Assembly: GCA_913058335.1 (NCBI GenBank)
Contig: CAJXPX010000007.1
Coordinates: forward strand, 107,971 to 171,970
Origin: an uncultured Hyphomonadaceae bacterium
GTDB taxonomy: Bacteria > Pseudomonadota > Alphaproteobacteria > Caulobacterales > Maricaulaceae
DNA: 64,000 nt
Reading direction: 5' to 3'
Part shown: positions 28,247 to 37,703 of the stretch, piece after piece
How the letters are laid out: each line of letters starts with the position of its first letter
How positions within the stretch are numbered: position 1 is the stretch's first letter
Program-made: the position numbers and the translations under genes
Notes under the pieces: generated by a model
Seen by the model: the letters and a program-made list of their open reading frames with translations, nothing else
Database searches by the model: none
Told to the model about the DNA's origin: nothing

Positions 28247-29905
28247 TTAGCGTTCAAACTTCACAAATTTCAGCTTCTTCGGCATATCCGCGTCTGGGCC
28301 AAGGCGGCGCTTTTTGTCTTCAATATAATCGGCGAAGTTTCCTTCAAACCACTCCACATGGCTATCGCCTTCATAGGCGAGGATATGCGTTGCCACACGG
28401 TCAAGGAAAAAACGATCATGAGAAATAACCACAGCGCAACCCGGAAATTTTTCGAGTGCGACCTCTAATGACGCGAGAGTTTCGCGGTCCAAATCATTGG
28501 TCGGCTCATCGAGCAAGAGCAAATTGGCTGGTTTGGTCAACATTTTCGCCAAGTTGACGCGGTTGCGTTCTCCGCCTGATAGCTGCCCAACATTTTTTTG
28601 TTGGTCTGTGCCTTTAAAGTTAAAAGCGCCGACATAAGCCCGGCTTGGGACCTCGCGTTTACCCATATGGATAATATCCAATCCATCGGAAATCGCTTCC
28701 CAAATATTTTTGGAATTATCCAGAGCGTCGCGGTTCTGGTCAACGTAACCCAGCTCGACCGTTTCGCCGACTTTAAACTCCCCCTCATCGGGTGTTTCCT
28801 CACCCGTAATCATTTTGAACAAGGTAGTTTTACCCGCCCCATTCGGGCCAATGACGCCAACAATGCCGCCGCGGGGAAGTTTAAAAGACAGATCTTTGAT
28901 CAAAAGCTTTTCACCGAATCCTTTGGTGACATTTTTAGCTTCAACAACCACATTCCCGAGGCGTTCGCCCATCGGAATACGAATATCAGCATGAGAAACA
29001 ACCTCATTCTCCGCCTCGTCACGCAAATTTTCATAAGCGCTGATACGCGCCTTGGATTTAGTTTGACGCGCTTTTGGATTGGACCGGATCCATTCTAATT
29101 CTTTTTTCAGCGCCTTGGTCTTGGAATCGGCTTCGCGGCCTTCTTGGTCCATGCGCTTGGCTTTGGCATCAAGCCAGGAGGAATAATTGCCCTCATGCGG
29201 ATAGGTTTTGCCCCGATCAACTTCGAGCGTCCAATTCGTGATATTATCGAGAAAATAGCGATCATGGGTAATAAGAATGATCGCGCCTTTGTAATTGACC
29301 AGATAATTTTCCAACCAAGCGACTGTTTCGGCGTCCAAATGGTTGGTTGGTTCATCGAGGAGGAGAAGGTCAGGCTTTGATAGCAAGAGCTGACACAGCG
29401 CCACACGGCGCGCTTCCCCGCCGGAAAGATTATCTACGGCCGAGTCTTTTGGCGGACAACGCAAAGCCTGCATCGCCATTTGGATTTTGGAATCAATGTC
29501 CCAAGCGTCCTTGGCATCAACTTCCTCCTGAAGCGCCGTCATTTCTTCCATCAACTCATCAGAATAATCTTCGGCCATTTTCATGGCGACTTCGTTATAA
29601 GTGTCGAAGGTTTTCTTGTCTTCACAGCCTTCAATGACATTCCCCCAAACATCTTTGGAATTATCAAGGCGCGGCTCCTGCGGCAGATAGCCGACTTTTA
29701 CGCCTTCTGCGGCCCAATGCTCGCCTGTCACTTCTGTATCAACGCCCGCCATGACTTTCATCAAGGTCGATTTACCTGCCCCATTGACCCCGATGAGACC
29801 AATTTTAGCATCCGGGTAAAAGGACAGGTGAACATTGTCGAGAATAGTCTTATTGCCGAATTTCTTCGTGAGACCTTGCATGTGGTAGCAAAATTGGCGG
29901 GCCAT
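28247..29905 (-). CDS. ettA: Energy-dependent translational throttle protein EttA
   Basis: EttA is an ABC-F ATPase that binds the ribosomal E site and gates the first elongation step according to ATP level. The 552-residue protein has two ABC domains. Walker A motifs are GVNGAGKSTLMK and GPNGAGKTTLFK, and the signatures are LSGGEARRVALC and LSGGERNRVNLAKM. The linker between them carries the P-site tRNA interaction region, and the arm segment is present in domain 1. The length matches E. coli EttA (555). It is monocistronic. Confidence 0.95.
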   Translation of the reverse strand: MARQFCYHMQGLTKKFGNKTILDNVHLSFYPDAKIGLIGVNGAGKSTLMKVMAGVDTEVTGEHWAAEGVKVGYLPQEPRLDNSKDVWGNVIEGCEDKKTFDTYNEVAMKMAEDYSDELMEEMTALQEEVDAKDAWDIDSKIQMAMQALRCPPKDSAVDNLSGGEARRVALCQLLLSKPDLLLLDEPTNHLDAETVAWLENYLVNYKGAIILITHDRYFLDNITNWTLEVDRGKTYPHEGNYSSWLDAKAKRMDQEGREADSKTKALKKELEWIRSNPKARQTKSKARISAYENLRDEAENEVVSHADIRIPMGERLGNVVVEAKNVTKGFGEKLLIKDLSFKLPRGGIVGVIGPNGAGKTTLFKMITGEETPDEGEFKVGETVELGYVDQNRDALDNSKNIWEAISDGLDIIHMGKREVPSRAYVGAFNFKGTDQQKNVGQLSGGERNRVNLAKMLTKPANLLLLDEPTNDLDRETLASLEVALEKFPGCAVVISHDRFFLDRVATHILAYEGDSHVEWFEGNFADYIEDKKRRLGPDADMPKKLKFVKFER

Positions 29906-30005
29906 AGAGCGCTCTTATAATCGGGGTAAAATTTGAGCGCGATATGCGGCGATTACGCCAAAATTGCAAGGGTTAGTCGTCAGTGATATGAATAACGCCG
30001 CGCAA

Positions 30006-30458
30006 TTAGGGCTCTATTTCGTCGGTTGGCATTTTCCAAGACAGACAGGCAACAGGAACGAGCACAACAAACATAGCCGAGCACCAAAATAAAAAGCCCC
30101 AAATCTCACCGCCATTTGTAATTAGTTCATTCTTCGACAAGATTCCGAATGTCAAAAACAGGAAGAGTGTAGCCCCGCCTAAAATATAATAGGCCGTTTG
30201 AAAAGCTTTCGCTTTTAGGACTTTTTCCATATCATCAAGCTGTTTACCGCCCGTAATACGATACACACCTGTTCGTTGAAGCACACAGACCGCCAGCGTA
30301 GCAGTGGCGAAAGAAAGGTATGCTCCCGCGATTACATTGACGAAATAGAAGCCGACGCCCGCAAATACTAATGCTAATGCCAGTGAGCTTAAAAGTCGCG
30401 CTTCCGAAACGCGCATACGTGCTGAATTTGGCTCACAGGCTCTTACAGAATTTGACAT
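30006..30458 (-). CDS. Four-helix membrane protein paired with XRE regulator
   Basis: I do not recognise a family for this 150-residue protein. It has four hydrophobic segments (about residues 20-36, 40-60, 90-110 and 115-137) with short loops and a charged C-terminus. It starts nine bases after the XRE gene stop, so the two form an operon. Pairs of a short XRE regulator and a small multi-helix membrane protein are common in bacteria, but the function here is unknown. Confidence 0.8.
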   Translation of the reverse strand: MSNSVRACEPNSARMRVSEARLLSSLALALVFAGVGFYFVNVIAGAYLSFATATLAVCVLQRTGVYRITGGKQLDDMEKVLKAKAFQTAYYILGGATLFLFLTFGILSKNELITNGGEIWGFLFWCSAMFVVLVPVACLSWKMPTDEIEP

Positions 30459-30467
30459 ATCTCTCTC

Positions 30468-30710
30468 CTATTGGGCCGCGCGATTTGCGGCTAATTCTTC
30501 GGCTAGGGTTTTGAACGGGCGGAGGCTGAAAGCCATATCAATCGGCACTTCGAAAAATTCGGCGAGTTTAAAGGCCAGCTCCAGCGACGCATTATAATCC
30601 CCCCGTTCCAGATAGCCGATGGTCTGAAAATTTACGTCCACAGCTTCGGCAAGATCTTTCCGAGATAGGCCGCGCTCTGTACGCAAAATTTTAATGCGGT
30701 TATAAATCAT
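30468..30710 (-). CDS. XRE-family transcriptional regulator
   Basis: The ATG at 30710 gives an 80-residue protein made almost only of a Cro/C1-type helix-turn-helix (about 3-58; RGLSRKDLAEAVDVNFQTIGYLERGDYNASLELA). It resembles the short YozG/PlcR-like regulators that accompany membrane proteins. The upstream region holds inverted TTGT/ACAA elements that may be its own operator. It is transcribed away from xth. Confidence 0.88.
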   Translation of the reverse strand: MIYNRIKILRTERGLSRKDLAEAVDVNFQTIGYLERGDYNASLELAFKLAEFFEVPIDMAFSLRPFKTLAEELAANRAAQ

Positions 30711-30712
30711 AA

Positions 30713-30748
30713 TGTTGTATATACACAATAAATTGTATTATTCAACAA
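30713..30748. promoter_or_regulatory. Putative operator of the XRE gene
   Basis: TTGTATATACACAA (TTGT-N6-ACAA) and, ten bases on, TTGTATTATTCAACAA (TTGT-N8-ACAA) lie within 40 bases of the XRE start codon. The two imperfect inverted repeats suggest a tandem binding site for the encoded repressor. Confidence 0.4.
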
Positions 30749-30861
30749 TAAATCGCTTATGTTTTATCACGCCTGCCTAACTCATTCGCTTTAAAGGAAA
30801 TTTTTCGTTCGAATAGATGCGGTGACTTGACTCTTTTCGCCCCCTGCCCGACCACGCGTCT

Positions 30862-31659
30862 ATGAAAATAGCGACTTGGAATGTGAACTCTATCAAGGCC
30901 CGGATGCATGCGGTCACGACGTGGCTGGAAGAAGCCAAGCCGGATATTGCCTGCTTGCAGGAAATCAAAACGATAGATGATGCCTTTCCGCTCATGGAAA
31001 TTGAAGCGCTCGGCTACAATGTCGCTATACATGGACAGAAAAGCTATAACGGCGTTGCTGTTCTCTCAAAACTTCCCTTTGACGAAGTCTCGCCCCGTCT
31101 GCCGGGGGACGAGTTGGATGAGCAGGCGCGCTATCTCGAAGTCGTTATCAGCGGAAAAAATGGCCCTGTCCGCATTGCTTCCATATATCTGCCAAACGGC
31201 AATCCGGTTTTAGACAACCCGATGGAAAGCCCGAAATATACCTATAAGCTCGATTGGATGGCGCGTCTCAAAACCCATGCGGCGGAGCTTTTGAAAAACG
31301 AAGAGCCGCTCATTCTGGCGGGTGATTACAATGTCATTCCTCGCGCCGGCGATACACATGACCCCAAAGCCTGGTGGGGCGACGCCCTTTACCGCCCCGA
31401 AACCCTGCAGGCTTTTCAGGCCTTAAAGTATCTTGGCCTGACGGAAATGTTTGAACAATTTGACGGGCGCGACGGGCAATATTCTTTCTGGGATTATCAA
31501 GGGGGGGCGTGGCAGAACAATCTTGGCATTCGCATTGACCATCTCTTGCTATCACCTCAGGCCGCGGACAAAGCCAAAGGCATCGTCATTCACCGTCATG
31601 TTCGCGAAGGCCAGAAACCGTCCGATCATGTACCGGTCATGGGCGAATTTGACCTCTAA
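30862..31659 (+). CDS. xth: Exodeoxyribonuclease III
   Basis: Xth is the AP endonuclease and 3-prime exonuclease of base excision repair. The 265-residue EEP-fold protein has WNVNSIKARM, the metal-binding Glu in CLQEIKT, GDYNVIPRAGDTHD and the final catalytic SDHVPVMGEF. The length is the family norm. It is monocistronic and converges with the DUF3137-like gene with a four-base overlap. Confidence 0.96.
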   Translation: MKIATWNVNSIKARMHAVTTWLEEAKPDIACLQEIKTIDDAFPLMEIEALGYNVAIHGQKSYNGVAVLSKLPFDEVSPRLPGDELDEQARYLEVVISGKNGPVRIASIYLPNGNPVLDNPMESPKYTYKLDWMARLKTHAAELLKNEEPLILAGDYNVIPRAGDTHDPKAWWGDALYRPETLQAFQALKYLGLTEMFEQFDGRDGQYSFWDYQGGAWQNNLGIRIDHLLLSPQAADKAKGIVIHRHVREGQKPSDHVPVMGEFDL

Positions 31660-32558
31660 ACTCGGGGACGGAGCAGGCCCCACAATGCGGGATCGACCAT
31701 TTCTGATCCCGTCTCTGTCATGAATTTGGGGTGAGCGGAGGTTTTAATCGTTCCGTTTTTTATGGCTTCATCCACAGCGGCTTCGACAGCTGCAATTCGG
31801 GCGTTGTAAAACTCGCGGCGTTCAGCCTGTATCACCTCTTCTGTCTTGGCCCGCGCGCAAGCATGGAGCGCGTCCATATCCGCCAGCAATCCAAAGACGA
31901 GCTTCATTTCTTTGCAAATGGCTGATTTCGCCTCCCCTGCGCTGCGGGCGCGTCGATCTGAGCCAAACTGAACCTTTTCTCCGAGCGGAAGAAGCGCGTG
32001 CATCCGATTTCCCAAAAAGGCGATTTGTAATCCCTTGAAAATATCCAGCGTGTCAAAATCCATAAGTCGCTGCATGAAGTCGGGGGTCATAAGGCTTCGC
32101 CCTTCAACCTGATCGTCAGAATGAACCTCAAACAAAGCCTCAAACCCTGTATCGACGAGGCGCACGCGCGACATATCTTGGAGAGTTTTCGGATTTAGAA
32201 TTCCTGCATCCCGCACAACCACCGTTCGGCCCAAAAATCCCGTGTAATGATCCACACTGACGAGCAGACCAGAAAACCCTTCAGCAGAAAAACGCGCAAA
32301 CGGCTCTTCCAGGTCACGGTCTGTATCCCTCGCGGCGATTTCCAAAATTTCAAAAGACAGGTCGCGATAACCTTGGCCGATGATGTGGCCGTTACAGCGG
32401 AAAAGACCGCTTGGGCTACGGAGCATTCCGGTGGCGTTCAATAAGGGCAGAATGGGCGGCGGTACGGATTTCGCGCGATATTGCCAGCCGAACACGTCAT
32501 AAAGCTGTACGCGGAGCCCTTGCAAATCTTGCGGAGTTTCTGTCGAGAAAGCCGTCAT
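31656..32558 (-). CDS. DUF3137-like protein
   Basis: The 300-residue protein has the pattern of DUF3137: VRLVDTGFEALFEVHSDDQVEGRS followed by LLTPDFMQRL-like LMTPDFMQRLMDF, then a strand ending in MHALLPLG. The family is of unknown function and is often membrane-anchored, but no membrane helix is seen here. The last 60 residues are helical and charged. It lies about 50 bases downstream of valS on the same strand and may be co-transcribed with it. Family assignment is by recalled motif pattern. Confidence 0.6.
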   Translation of the reverse strand: MTAFSTETPQDLQGLRVQLYDVFGWQYRAKSVPPPILPLLNATGMLRSPSGLFRCNGHIIGQGYRDLSFEILEIAARDTDRDLEEPFARFSAEGFSGLLVSVDHYTGFLGRTVVVRDAGILNPKTLQDMSRVRLVDTGFEALFEVHSDDQVEGRSLMTPDFMQRLMDFDTLDIFKGLQIAFLGNRMHALLPLGEKVQFGSDRRARSAGEAKSAICKEMKLVFGLLADMDALHACARAKTEEVIQAERREFYNARIAAVEAAVDEAIKNGTIKTSAHPKFMTETGSEMVDPALWGLLRPRV

Positions 32559-32610
32559 GAAGACGGCTTACAGCGATAAGTTTAAAGTTGGGTTAGGGCT
32601 GCCCCTCCCC

Positions 32611-35580
32611 TTAGCCAAGGCCCGCTAAGGCTTCTTTCAACTTTTCCTGTTCGGCAAGATAATCGGCGCGGCGTTCCTTTTGCAAAGCCACAACCTTTTC
32701 CGGCGCTTTGGCGACAAAGGCTTCATTACTCAATTTCTTATCGATTTTTTCGATCTCCACCTGGGCCTTGTCGATCTCCTTATTCAGACGCGCGCGTTCT
32801 GCGTCCAAATCAATGAGGCCTTCGAGCGGGATGGCATAAGTCACCCCGTCCACCACCGTCTGGAGCGCGCCTTGCGGGGCGGCCTCGGCGGTTTTGACTT
32901 CTGCCACACGCGCCATCGGCGAAAGCTGCGGTGCGTAATAAGACAGGCGCGGATCCAGATCGCCCGAGAGCATTAGGAGATCGGCTTTCTTCGCTGGTGG
33001 GATATTCATGTCCGACCGGACAGAACGAATATTCGTGATGAGGGTTTGTAACCACTCAACCTCTTCGGTTGACTCTGCATGAATCAAGTCGTCGCCTAAG
33101 TCCGGCCAAGGCGCGACAATCAAATGGCTTTCACGGCGAGCGTCAATCTTGTCCCACATTTCTTCGGTGATGAACGGCATGAAGGGGTGCAGGAGCTTTA
33201 GGATTTGGTCGAGCACCCAGGCAAAGGTCGCTTGCGTTTCCTCTTTGGCAGACCCGTCCGTCCCCGAAAGAAGAGGCTTGGTCAGTTCCAGATACCAGCT
33301 ACAGAAGGTGTCCCACGCGAATTTATAGGCCGCATCGGCCGCATCGTTAAATCGGTAAGCGTCAATGCAGCGGGACACTTCCTGCGCCGTCTTGACCGTT
33401 TCGGACACAATCCACTGGTTTATCGGAATAATTGTATTGGACGGATCAAACGTGACCGTGGGTTTGCAGCCGTTCATTTGACCGAAATTGGCAGCAGACC
33501 AGAGCTTGGTGCCGAAATTGCGATAACCCGCAATGCGCTCGACAGACAGGCGGATATTACGCCCCTGCCCGGCTTGTGACGCCAGAGCAAAGCGCAGGGC
33601 GTCCGCCCCGTAAGCTTCAAATCCATCAGGGTATTGCTTACGAGTCGCTTTTTCGATCTGCGGCGCTTTTTCCGGATTTTTCAATCCGCGTGTGCGTTTC
33701 GCCACCAACTCATCCGCGCTCACCCCGTCAATCAGGTCGAGCGGGTCGAGCGTATTGCCGATGGATTTGGACATTTTCTTACCGGCTTCGTCGAGAACAA
33801 GCGCGTGGATATAAACGTCATGAAACGGCACTTCGTCCATGAAATGAAGCCCCTGCATCATCATCCGCGCCACCCAGAAGAAAATGATGTCGAAAGCAGT
33901 AACGAGGACGGAAGTCGGGTAGAAGCGCTCCAATTCTTCGGTCTGTTCGGGCCAGCCGAGCGTGGAGAACGGCCAGAGGCCGGAGGAAAACCACGTGTCT
34001 AGAACGTCAGGGTCTCTTTTCAAAGTAATATGCGAGGATTTGAAATCACCTTGTCTTCCCTCTCCGGCCTTTCCCGGAAGTGTATCTTCAACAAAATCTA
34101 CAATTACGCCTTTACCATAATAATCTTTGGCTTGCTTTTCGATTTCGGCTTCGTCAAATCCAACAAATATTTTGTATCCGCCTTCACCAGCATTCGTTTT
34201 CTCGTCGTTTAAAAGACCATACCAAGCCGGAATCTGATGTCCCCACCATAATTGCCGTGAAATACACCAAGGCTGGATATTCTCCATCCAGTGGTCATAG
34301 GTCTTCTTCCAGTTTTCCGGGACGAAGTTTGTTGATCCGTCCGCGACTTTCGCCATCGCTTCCCCGGCCATTTTATCAGCCGCGACAAACCATTGGTCGG
34401 TCAGCATCGGTTCAATGACCACACCCGACCTATCCCCAATCGGTTGCTGGATTTTCTTATCTTCGATTTTGATAAGCAGGCCTTCCGCGTCGATATCCGC
34501 GACAACGGCCTTGCGCGCCTTGAACCGGTCCATACCGACATATTTTTCCGGCATGACGGCGTTTCCGTCTTTGTCCTCGCTGGCGATCATCACGCCTTTT
34601 TCGTCCATAAGCGAATACATCGGAATGTCATTGCGTTTGGCGACTTCGTAATCGTTAAAGTCATGTGCGCCCGTAATCTTCACCGCGCCGGAGCCGAAAT
34701 CCATATCGGGATATTCATCCGTAATAATCGGGATAAGGCGGCCCGCCAGCGGCAGACGCACCTTTTTCCCGACAATCGAGGCGTAGCGTTCGTCATCGGG
34801 ATGAACCGCCACCGCGCCGTCGCCGAGCATGGTTTCAGGCCGTGTCGTGGCGATAGAGATATAATCGCGCTCTTCAGTGAGCGTCACAGTCCCATCCTCG
34901 TCCTTCTCGACATAAGTATAGGTTTCACCGCCTTCGAGCGGATATTTGAAATGCCAGAAATGGCCATCTTTTTCGATATTTTCGACTTCCAGATCGGAAA
35001 TCGCGGTCTGGAAATGCGGATCCCAATTGACCAGGCGCTTGTCGCGGTAAATCAGACCGTCATTATACATATCGACGAAAGCCTTGGTTATCGCCTCCGC
35101 CATTTTATCGCTGTCATCGTCCGGATCGCCAAGGGTGAACTTCTCGCGCGACCAGTCGCAGGAGGAGCCCAGGCGGCGAAGCTGCGTCGTGATATTGTCG
35201 CCGCTTTCCTTTTTCCACGCCCAGACGTGATTTAGAAAGTCTTCGCGGGTCATGTCTTTGCGCGCTTTGCCCTCGGCGGCGAGCTTACGTTCCACCACCA
35301 TTTGCGTCGCGATCCCCGCGTGGTCTGCGCCTGGCTGCCAGAGGACAGCTTTGCCCTTCATCCGGTTATACCGAACGAGAATGTCCTGAATTGTATTATT
35401 GACCGCGTGGCCCATATGCAGGCTACCCGTCACATTGGGCGGCGGTATCACGATGGAAAAATTATCGTCTTTGGTATCTTCGGGTTTAGCCGCGCGCGGT
35501 TTGAACGCGCCGCTTTCTTCCCACATTTTGTAAAGGCGCGGTTCCACCTCTCTCGGATCGAAATTTTTCTCTAGCATCAC
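32611..35580 (-). CDS. valS: Valine--tRNA ligase
   Basis: ValS charges tRNA-Val and edits misacylated threonine. The 989-residue class I synthetase has the HIGH-equivalent PPPNVTGSLHMGHAV near residues 49-63, an editing CP1 domain and KMSKS in DEAGKKMSKSIGN. The anticodon-binding domain and a C-terminal coiled coil (about 920-985; DAERARLNKEIDKAQVEIEK) follow. It is slightly longer than E. coli ValS (951). It is downstream of popZ, an order that recurs in alphaproteobacteria. Confidence 0.98.
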   Translation of the reverse strand: MMLEKNFDPREVEPRLYKMWEESGAFKPRAAKPEDTKDDNFSIVIPPPNVTGSLHMGHAVNNTIQDILVRYNRMKGKAVLWQPGADHAGIATQMVVERKLAAEGKARKDMTREDFLNHVWAWKKESGDNITTQLRRLGSSCDWSREKFTLGDPDDDSDKMAEAITKAFVDMYNDGLIYRDKRLVNWDPHFQTAISDLEVENIEKDGHFWHFKYPLEGGETYTYVEKDEDGTVTLTEERDYISIATTRPETMLGDGAVAVHPDDERYASIVGKKVRLPLAGRLIPIITDEYPDMDFGSGAVKITGAHDFNDYEVAKRNDIPMYSLMDEKGVMIASEDKDGNAVMPEKYVGMDRFKARKAVVADIDAEGLLIKIEDKKIQQPIGDRSGVVIEPMLTDQWFVAADKMAGEAMAKVADGSTNFVPENWKKTYDHWMENIQPWCISRQLWWGHQIPAWYGLLNDEKTNAGEGGYKIFVGFDEAEIEKQAKDYYGKGVIVDFVEDTLPGKAGEGRQGDFKSSHITLKRDPDVLDTWFSSGLWPFSTLGWPEQTEELERFYPTSVLVTAFDIIFFWVARMMMQGLHFMDEVPFHDVYIHALVLDEAGKKMSKSIGNTLDPLDLIDGVSADELVAKRTRGLKNPEKAPQIEKATRKQYPDGFEAYGADALRFALASQAGQGRNIRLSVERIAGYRNFGTKLWSAANFGQMNGCKPTVTFDPSNTIIPINQWIVSETVKTAQEVSRCIDAYRFNDAADAAYKFAWDTFCSWYLELTKPLLSGTDGSAKEETQATFAWVLDQILKLLHPFMPFITEEMWDKIDARRESHLIVAPWPDLGDDLIHAESTEEVEWLQTLITNIRSVRSDMNIPPAKKADLLMLSGDLDPRLSYYAPQLSPMARVAEVKTAEAAPQGALQTVVDGVTYAIPLEGLIDLDAERARLNKEIDKAQVEIEKIDKKLSNEAFVAKAPEKVVALQKERRADYLAEQEKLKEALAGLG

Positions 35581-35674
35581 TTTACCTAAACAGATTGTTC
35601 GGGGTTCAAATAAAAAACCCGCCTACCCGGCCACAGCTTTTAAAGCTTCTGCCAAGAAGACGGGGTTTATCGCG

Positions 35675-35701
35675 CTCTGCCTCAAAAGAAAAGAGGCAGA
35701 G
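35675..35701 (-). terminator. Hairpin after popZ
   Basis: A perfect nine-base-pair stem (CTCTGCCTC/GAGGCAGAG) with a nine-base loop sits four bases past the popZ stop. No T tract follows on either strand, so it may protect the mRNA end or act as a weak terminator before valS. Confidence 0.4.
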
Positions 35702-35705
35702 AAAT

Positions 35706-37547
35706 CTACTTGCCGGAGGAAATCCGCTGAACTTCTTTGGTCACAGCGCGCTCAACGATATCGTTCAAATGCTCGTCAAGCCATTCCTTTAGCATGGGAC
35801 GTAGCGCTTCCATAACGAGATCGCCAATACGGTCGCCGCGCTCGGCTTTAAGGGCTTTTTCCTCGACCATATTATTCAAAGACGCAAAAGCGCTTGACGC
35901 TGCTTCTCCGCTTACATCGTCGAGAATTCTGTCTTGATTTACAGCAGCTTTGGGCATGTCTGCAGTCTCCTTTTGGGTTCTATCAGGGGCGATGTGTACG
36001 ACATCAGCAGATGCCGGAACGTCCTCGTGGTTTTGTTCAGCCGCTTCAGATGGAAAATTTCCTCCGGCTGTAGTCTGGGTGTTTTCAGAGGTTTGATTGT
36101 CTTTTTCGCCTGCGCCTTGTGCCGCCTCAAACTTGGCTTCCGCTTCCAGCGCGTCCCGTTCGGCTTCGCCGGCAATTTCTCTCAAGCTTGAAATCAGGGA
36201 TTGCGCGGCCAGAGAAGGCTGTTTTTCAGGCACGGTTATTTCCGATTGACGGCTCTCCTCTATGAAGGCCTCTTTGTCGTCGGCTGCGGTAGCGTCCGCC
36301 TCAAGCGCGTCAAATCCAAGATCTTCTAAGGAAATATCATTTTCAATGATTTCATCAGGTACCTCTTGGAGCGCTTCCGGAGAAGAGTCTATGTCCTCCT
36401 GTGGGCCGTCCGGCTCTGGAATTTTCAGCTCTGCTTCCTCTTCGCCCAGCTCATCCTCCAAGCTCATATTCATGATCTCATCTAGAATGTCGGTATTGTC
36501 AAGGTCCTCGCCCCCTTGGGCGTCATGACCAGTTATATCTTCATTTATGGACTCTTCATTTATGCTTTCTTCGGGTTCGGTCAAGTCAGCCATAAGGGAT
36601 TTGACCATATCCATATCGTCATCATCGGAATGGAAAGCAGGCTTCTTGCCTATCTCTGCGCTCTCTAACATATCTTTGGGCGCATTGGGAGCGGCCTCTA
36701 GGGAAGCTGGATCCTGCATCGCCTCTGCAAGAATATTATCGAGCTCTTCGACTTCATCTTTTGATTGAGAAGCTTGGGGAGTCTCTATCTTCGTTTCTAA
36801 TTCAGAATTACTTTCATCAAAGACTTGCGGTGACATATCTTCCGCCGGGGTTTCTGCCAACATACCTTCGAGCTGACCGAAGAGACTATCTTCATCATCG
36901 CCAAACATATCATCGCCAGACATCTCTGCTTCGGAAACGTCCGTCGGCTTATGTTCGTTGATGATTTCAGACAGATCAAGAATATCCGAATCTCCTAAGT
37001 CATCATCTCCTAAGTCATCAGAGGTGATTTCGAGCTCTGAACCCAAGTCCAGATACGTATCAGTCGACTCAGCAAGCTCTTCTTCCGGCTGCTTTGGGAT
37101 TTCGATATCCATCATTTCCGAAAGATCATCGTCGCCCGAAAAAGACTCAAAACTTAAATTTTCCGAGCTGTCCAACGGCGTTTCCGCTTCGCTTAGTAAC
37201 GCCTCAATATCCAGATCTACGGTATCGTCATCTATATCAAACCCACTGTCATTATGTTTTCCATGGGACGAATCAGATTCGCTTTGAACCTTATTAAAAA
37301 CGCTGTTTTCGTTATACTCCGATGAAGGCCTCAGAACCGTTTCGGAAATCAAACTTACAGGAGATAAAGACGGCTCTATTTGCGAGGTGTCTTTCTCTGA
37401 AAGATCAGTAGCTAAGGCTTGCGGCGGCGCAATGTCCATCTTTTGGTCGTCATCGGCTATTATCTTCCGGATAGAATCCAGAATGTCTTCCATACTCGGT
37501 TCATCCGCGAGATGTACTTGCCCTGATTCGGATGTCGTTTCAGACAT
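35706..37547 (-). CDS. popZ: Polar organizing protein PopZ (DUF2497), very long form
   Basis: PopZ forms a polar microdomain that tethers the chromosome centromere and cell-cycle regulators. The N-terminal helix EPSMEDILDSIRKIIADDD (about 16-34) and the C-terminal helices (about 555-613, containing VMEALRPMLKEWLDEHLND and VERAVTKEVQRI) match the two conserved parts of the family. Between them lies a linker of about 500 residues that is heavily acidic (runs of Asp, Glu and Ser) and probably disordered. Caulobacter PopZ is only about 177 residues, so this linker is far larger. The gene sits between tolC and valS, and an exact CtrA box lies upstream. Confidence 0.88.
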   Translation of the reverse strand: MSETTSESGQVHLADEPSMEDILDSIRKIIADDDQKMDIAPPQALATDLSEKDTSQIEPSLSPVSLISETVLRPSSEYNENSVFNKVQSESDSSHGKHNDSGFDIDDDTVDLDIEALLSEAETPLDSSENLSFESFSGDDDLSEMMDIEIPKQPEEELAESTDTYLDLGSELEITSDDLGDDDLGDSDILDLSEIINEHKPTDVSEAEMSGDDMFGDDEDSLFGQLEGMLAETPAEDMSPQVFDESNSELETKIETPQASQSKDEVEELDNILAEAMQDPASLEAAPNAPKDMLESAEIGKKPAFHSDDDDMDMVKSLMADLTEPEESINEESINEDITGHDAQGGEDLDNTDILDEIMNMSLEDELGEEEAELKIPEPDGPQEDIDSSPEALQEVPDEIIENDISLEDLGFDALEADATAADDKEAFIEESRQSEITVPEKQPSLAAQSLISSLREIAGEAERDALEAEAKFEAAQGAGEKDNQTSENTQTTAGGNFPSEAAEQNHEDVPASADVVHIAPDRTQKETADMPKAAVNQDRILDDVSGEAASSAFASLNNMVEEKALKAERGDRIGDLVMEALRPMLKEWLDEHLNDIVERAVTKEVQRISSGK

Positions 37548-37611
37548 AGTGACCCTGATTTCTCTGAATTCTTATAAGAACCCGATTCATTCGCCTTCCC
37601 CCAAAGACTTG

Positions 37612-37626
37612 TTAAAACAGAGTTAA
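37612..37626. promoter_or_regulatory. CtrA box upstream of popZ
   Basis: TTAA-AACAGAG-TTAA is an exact TTAA-N7-TTAA match, 65 bases upstream of the popZ start codon and within the 156-base gap to tolC. A GATTC (GANTC) site at 37584-37588 lies between it and the gene. Confidence 0.7.
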
Positions 37627-37703
37627 GACAACACGTAAGGCTTGTCTAGGCGGTCTATCCATCAATTGTGGGGGGAATCGAAATATGGTTGTTTTTACTG
37701 GTA

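Noticed and set aside
34393..35235. Long plus-strand open frame (280 codons) opposite valS
   Set aside because: It is the antisense shadow of a well-conserved synthetase gene and shows no domain of its own.
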